Shown here: piece by piece, positions 60,224 to 64,000 of the stretch
Layout: each line of letters opens with the position of its first letter
Numbering within the stretch: the first letter of the stretch is position 1
NCBI GenBank assembly: GCA_001414345.1
Contig: LLCB01000241.1
Span: forward strand, 1 to 64,000
From: Hymenoscyphus infarciens
Taxonomy: Eukaryota; Ascomycota; Leotiomycetes; Helotiales; Helotiaceae
Reading direction: 5' to 3'
DNA length: 64,000 nt
Program-made: the position numbers and the translations under genes
The notes under the pieces: model-generated
Database searches by the model: none
Told to the model about the DNA's origin: nothing
Seen by the model: the letters and a program-made list of their open reading frames with translations, nothing else

Positions 60224-60614
60224 TACTAGTATAATTAGACTAAGCCTTCTACTATAACTTCTAGACATTTATATATATATAGCCTAATAACGTACTTTAT
60301 ATAGAAAGAAGACGTCTTTTAAAAGAAGTCTAAGAGAATCTTAGATAGTAGAATAAGATATTATTATAGTTTAATAGTATATACTTCTTTAATAATATCT
60401 ACTTATATATATACTTCTTTTAAAAGCTTAAGAGCCTTCTTTTTAGAAGTAGATAATCTAAGATATATTTAGTAAGAGTATATATATATATTACTAAAGA
60501 AATATACTCTTTAGTTATATTATTTAGAAAATAGAAAGAATACTTAATTTAATATAAATATCTTTAATATTAAGATAGTAAAAGTATTCTTTCAATAATA
60601 GAAGAGACTATAAG
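60224..60614 (+). pseudogene. DIRS-type reverse transcriptase relic, second part
   Basis: Continuation of 48100-49516 after the hAT element. It holds the linker and the start of the RNase H-like domain in the same reading direction, with charged and Trp-poor remnants near 60300-60420. It ends at the LTR of Gypsy C at 60615. Confidence 0.45.
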
Positions 60615-60931
60615 TGTCGGTATACATTTAAGAGGTAAATAGCAATTCAGATTAGTACACGTGGTTATACGTACGTCTCGCTTAAGGGCTACTTAAGTAG
60701 GCATCGTAGCTAGCTTTACTCGGTATATACGAACAATAATACAACTCTTTTTACATCGCTTTTATAACTATAAGTCATACTAACACTAATTAGTAGATAT
60801 ATAGATTAGATTAGATACTTAGTTACTTTGTATATTTCTACTATAGACATACTTATATAAAAGTAAACTTAATATTACTAGTAGACTCCCCTTTACAGAT
60901 CGTAGTTCCTTCTACTGTTTAAATTTCGACA
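60615..60931 (+). repeat. 5' LTR of Gypsy C (candidate)
   Basis: 317 bp from TGTCGGTATACATTT to TTTCGACA, a five-base inverted end. It is relatively GC-containing within an AT-rich block. Only one copy is in view, so its limits rest on these ends alone. Confidence 0.6.
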
Positions 60932-61156
60932 AATAGTAAACGCTTCTTAATATAAGAAGCATCGATTACTAATACTAACCTTCTAACGTTATCCTAATAA
61001 CTTCCCCGACCTTCTATTATCTCTTGAGATAATTCATACTCTCTAAGACACTTATTCACCTAAAACCTAAATTCTCTTTCACCTACTAAGTAAAGTATAA
61101 ATAGACTTTTAATAATATCTAAATTTATCTATAATATCTATAATATTAATAATATA

Positions 61157-61990
61157 ATAGACATACCGATACTAATTCCAACGACTTTAGAAGCTTTAAC
61201 TTTAGTACTAAAACAGGCCTTAAAGCTAGCACCAAAGCTAAAGTTAATATAGATAGAAGAGACGATTTTTACTACTAAAAGAGAAGAAGAGTATATTAAA
61301 GGAAAGAACGAAGACCTTCTTCTTTAGAACGAATTTCAAGTAGACTTTAAAGAATAGGATTAAGATAAATTTACTAAGATCTACTAATTTATAAATACTA
61401 AGTTATAATAGACGCTTTAAAGAAGAGGTATATAGGTTAAGATAAATAGGCATAAAATACTTATATCTTAAGTACTATATAACACCGCTACCGAGGTTAA
61501 CTAAACTAAGTAGTTAGACAAAGAATTAAAAGCTATAGTATTAGAAAGAGACACTAGTAGTAGAGTCTTCAGATCTTATTACAAATATATACTAGAATAC
61601 GCTAAAAGATAATAAAAGCTATAACAACAACAACTACAACCTCTACAACCTCTACAACAATAACCTCAAGCTAAAAATATTACTTAAAACACCTAATCTA
61701 AGATAAAGGCTAGAAACAAAGCTTTATAAGCCTCTACTACATAACAATCTTCCTCTATATAACAATCTTCTACCGTATAACAATAATAATAACAACTAAT
61801 ACCTTTAACAACTTTAATCCCGCCACTTAAAAGGAAAGACCTAAGTAATCTAACACAACCTCTAATCTAACTTTTAGGTCTACTAAAAGATAACTAGACC
61901 TCCTTCTTTATATCTTATTAATTTAGTAAAGATACTAGTAGTAACGATTTCAACAATGTCTCTAAATATCTAGAACATAATTAGTAATAG
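61157..61990 (+). pseudogene. gag of Gypsy C, lightly RIP-mutated
   Basis: A long plus-strand frame. The expected start codon now reads ATA (61157-61159) before DIPILIPTTLEALTL, consistent with ATG having been hit. Helical capsid-like sequence follows (LYNTATEVNQTKQLDKELKA-type region). A Gln-rich tail near 61610-61800 includes surviving CAA runs. Only a few stops occur, at Gln/Trp sites. Confidence 0.65.
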
Positions 61991-62759
61991 AATAATCCTA
62001 GCAGAAGACTACTAGTATAAATAAATATAGTATATTTTAAACCAGAGTTAACTTTATAAAATTCTTAAAAAAGTTAAAACTACTCTTATATATTAAGTAC
62101 TCTTATAAAAGTATATAAGAATAATTAAAAGTATAGTAGAAAAGAAGATAACTTTATAATTAAAGTTATAATATTTAAGAACATATATAAGAGAAGTAGA
62201 GTATTACTAGTAATTTACTCTCTTACCTTTTCTACTATACTAAAAGGTAATACTTTGAATTACTTTTATACTATACTTTTTAATAAAAACATTAATTAAT
62301 CTTTTAAAGTTTTATCTATATCTATATAATAATACTTTAAAGATAAACTTTATAAAAGAGGCTAATTATCTAAGTAGAATAATATTGATTTATAAGAGAT
62401 AATATAAGTATCTAGAGTATTAATATTAAGCTCTTTTAAAGATATATTATTAAGACTTAATTTACTAAGATTTTCCCTCTCTACTAACTTTTGTACTAAT
62501 AGTTAGTTTTTAAATAAGCTAATTTTAGTATATAAAAAAGTCCTAGATTATGCTATTATAATATTAACCTTACTCTAAGACTCTTTGATTTCTAATACTA
62601 TTACTCTTCTATGAAGTTTAATCTAATCCTATATAAAAGTCTACTTAGAGACAGTTATAAACGAAACTATAATAACTAAAAGGTACTTTTATAAGAGTAG
62701 ATAATATAGTAGTATAAATAAATTTAGTAGTATAAATTAATATAAGAAGAAGAGGATAT

Positions 62760-63670
62760 ATTATATATATAGAAAAGACGACTATTTATCTTAAGATTAT
62801 AGTTAAGAAGAGTAGAACTGTTACTTTGCTAAATAGACTAATAAGAATTCTAGACACTTTAAAGAGAAGTAAGATAGATATACTAGAAAGGTATATAATA
62901 TAAATATAGTATATGCTTAGAGTACCTAGAAGGAGGAGATATTAGAAATACTTTAAGCTATCGCTCTATTAAAAGAAGATAGTTACTTATTAGATACTAG
63001 TATAGATAATAAAGTTATCTATTATAATATTACTTTTATAGGATTTATTAACGATTTTAATACTAAATAACTTACTACGAATTTAATAAGTTTAATATAA
63101 AAATACGTTATTAATAGATATATCTTATAAAACCTGAACAACCTAAATAACACTTCTAATATTATATACGAATTTATAAAGGAGGTGTTTATAATAATAG
63201 TTAAAAGATATATAAAAGAGAACTTCTTTAGTATAATAATTAATACTAGAGTAGCTTGAAAGTTAAGTATAGAATATAACTAATATCTTATATATATTAG
63301 ACTTATTAAAAGCGTCCTAATTAATAAAGGTATAAAGAGTTAATTTAATATCTAGTTTAGTAAGAGATATACTCTATTTTTAGGATTAATAATAGTTGAT
63401 ATACTAATTAGAAGAGCTAAATTCTATATAATATAATCTAATACCTCTTTTATCTTTTATATTAATAATATAAATAACTTAAATATTACTCTAAATAATC
63501 TTTAAAATATACTTATCTAAGAGAATAAGAAAGGATTAGAAGTTAAAAGGTTCTCTATTATATAATAATTTAGATACTCTTTTCTACTCTAGGATAAAGC
63601 TATATATAACTTTATATAAGAGTACCTAACATTTCTTATAGATATTAATATTTAACGACTTTATAAGTGA
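62760..63670 (+). pseudogene. Zinc knuckle and aspartic protease of Gypsy C
   Basis: A knuckle-like NCYFAK.TNKNSRHFKEK lies near 62815-62870. A protease-like domain follows with IIINTRVA near 63230-63255, where the catalytic D-T-G is altered. Further on is a segment of the kind that precedes RT in this Gypsy group (near 63470-63600). RIP stops are present. Pol continues to the right of the window. Confidence 0.55.
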
Positions 63671-64000
63671 TTTAGCTACCTATTGGTACTAAGATTATAA
63701 CGTATACTAGAAAGAGCTAGATATTATATTAACTAAGGTATCTTTTAACATCTTATTAAATTTTATAAATACTATTAAAAGTATAGAAGTTTGCCTAGCT
63801 GATTTAAGTTTACTCTTTATAATAACCTTGAATTTAATTATAGTATTTTAATTAATACTTTCTTCCTTAATAAGTAGATAGTCTTATACTATATAGATAA
63901 AGTAATAAGGTATTAAGTAAGTAACTTTTTACTAGATATAAAAGTAATAACTATATAAAAGGTCTTCTAAAGATATTAGATTAATATATATCTTAGACTC

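Larger units (their letters stand above)
60615..64000 (+). mobile_element. Ty3/Gypsy LTR retrotransposon, family C, 5' part (continues beyond the window)
   Basis: The 5' LTR is 60615-60931 with TGTCG...CGACA ends; then a leader, a gag frame (61157-61990) and a zinc-knuckle plus aspartic protease region to at least 63660. The LTR and gag keep many CA and TG steps (CAACAACAACAACTACAACC survives in gag), so RIP was much lighter here than in the rest of the block, and the insertion may be younger. The right LTR is outside the window, so no target duplication can be checked. Confidence 0.8.

Noticed and set aside
30000..64000. Centromere
   Set aside because: Long AT-rich retroelement blocks can be centromeric in such fungi, but sequence alone cannot show it, and dispersed AT-rich blocks are equally likely.
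1..64000. tRNA or rRNA genes
   Set aside because: I saw no A-box/B-box pairs in cloverleaf context and no rRNA-like sequence, though decayed ones would be hard to see by eye.

Overview
The window looks like nuclear DNA of a filamentous ascomycete. Three things point that way: short spliceosomal introns with fungal signals (for example TACTAAC before an acceptor), a fungal-type calcineurin A, and very AT-rich flanks full of retrotransposons with the footprint of repeat-induced point mutation (RIP). In the flanks CA and TG are strikingly rare and TA is very common, and transposon frames are broken almost only by TAA or TAG at former Gln or Trp codons. A leotiomycete is my best guess from the style of the proteins, but it is not proven.

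Layout. (1) 1-21.5 kb is a RIP-degraded block. It holds a degenerate repeat (about 25-2423), a complete 8.25 kb Ty3/Gypsy element (family A copy 1, 2424-10677, target-site duplication ACTAT) carrying a solo Copia LTR (4564-4738, TATTT), and an unidentified DNA-transposon-like element with inverted ends (about 11034-20380). That last element was entered by a 5.8 kb chromodomain Gypsy element (family B, 12642-18441, AAGAG). (2) 21.5-30.0 kb is a GC-balanced gene island. It holds an ankyrin gene fragment, two small unrecognised genes, calcineurin A on the minus strand, a small conserved fungal gene, and an Mmc1-like mitochondrial membrane protein. (3) 30-64 kb is a second RIP-degraded block. It holds a non-autonomous 2.7 kb relative of family A (30366-33065), a decayed ORF of unknown type, and a minus-strand LINE split by family A copy 2 (39338-47176, TAAGC). 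Next comes a DIRS-type reverse transcriptase relic split by a hAT transposon (about 49517-60223), which is itself split by a full Copia element (49631-57432, TAGTT). The 5' part of another Gypsy element (family C, from 60615) runs off the window.

How it works together. The host genes are housekeeping or unknown and form no obvious pathway; calcineurin A (Ca2+/calmodulin phosphatase) and Mmc1 (mitochondrial inner membrane) are the recognisable ones. The flanks are a layered record of transposition followed by RIP. Five-base target duplications, equal LTR lengths within each full element, and one paralogous empty site let the order of several insertions be read directly. The most unusual feature is a decayed, long, open-like frame running antisense to pol at the 3' end of both the family A Gypsy elements (two copies) and the Copia element.
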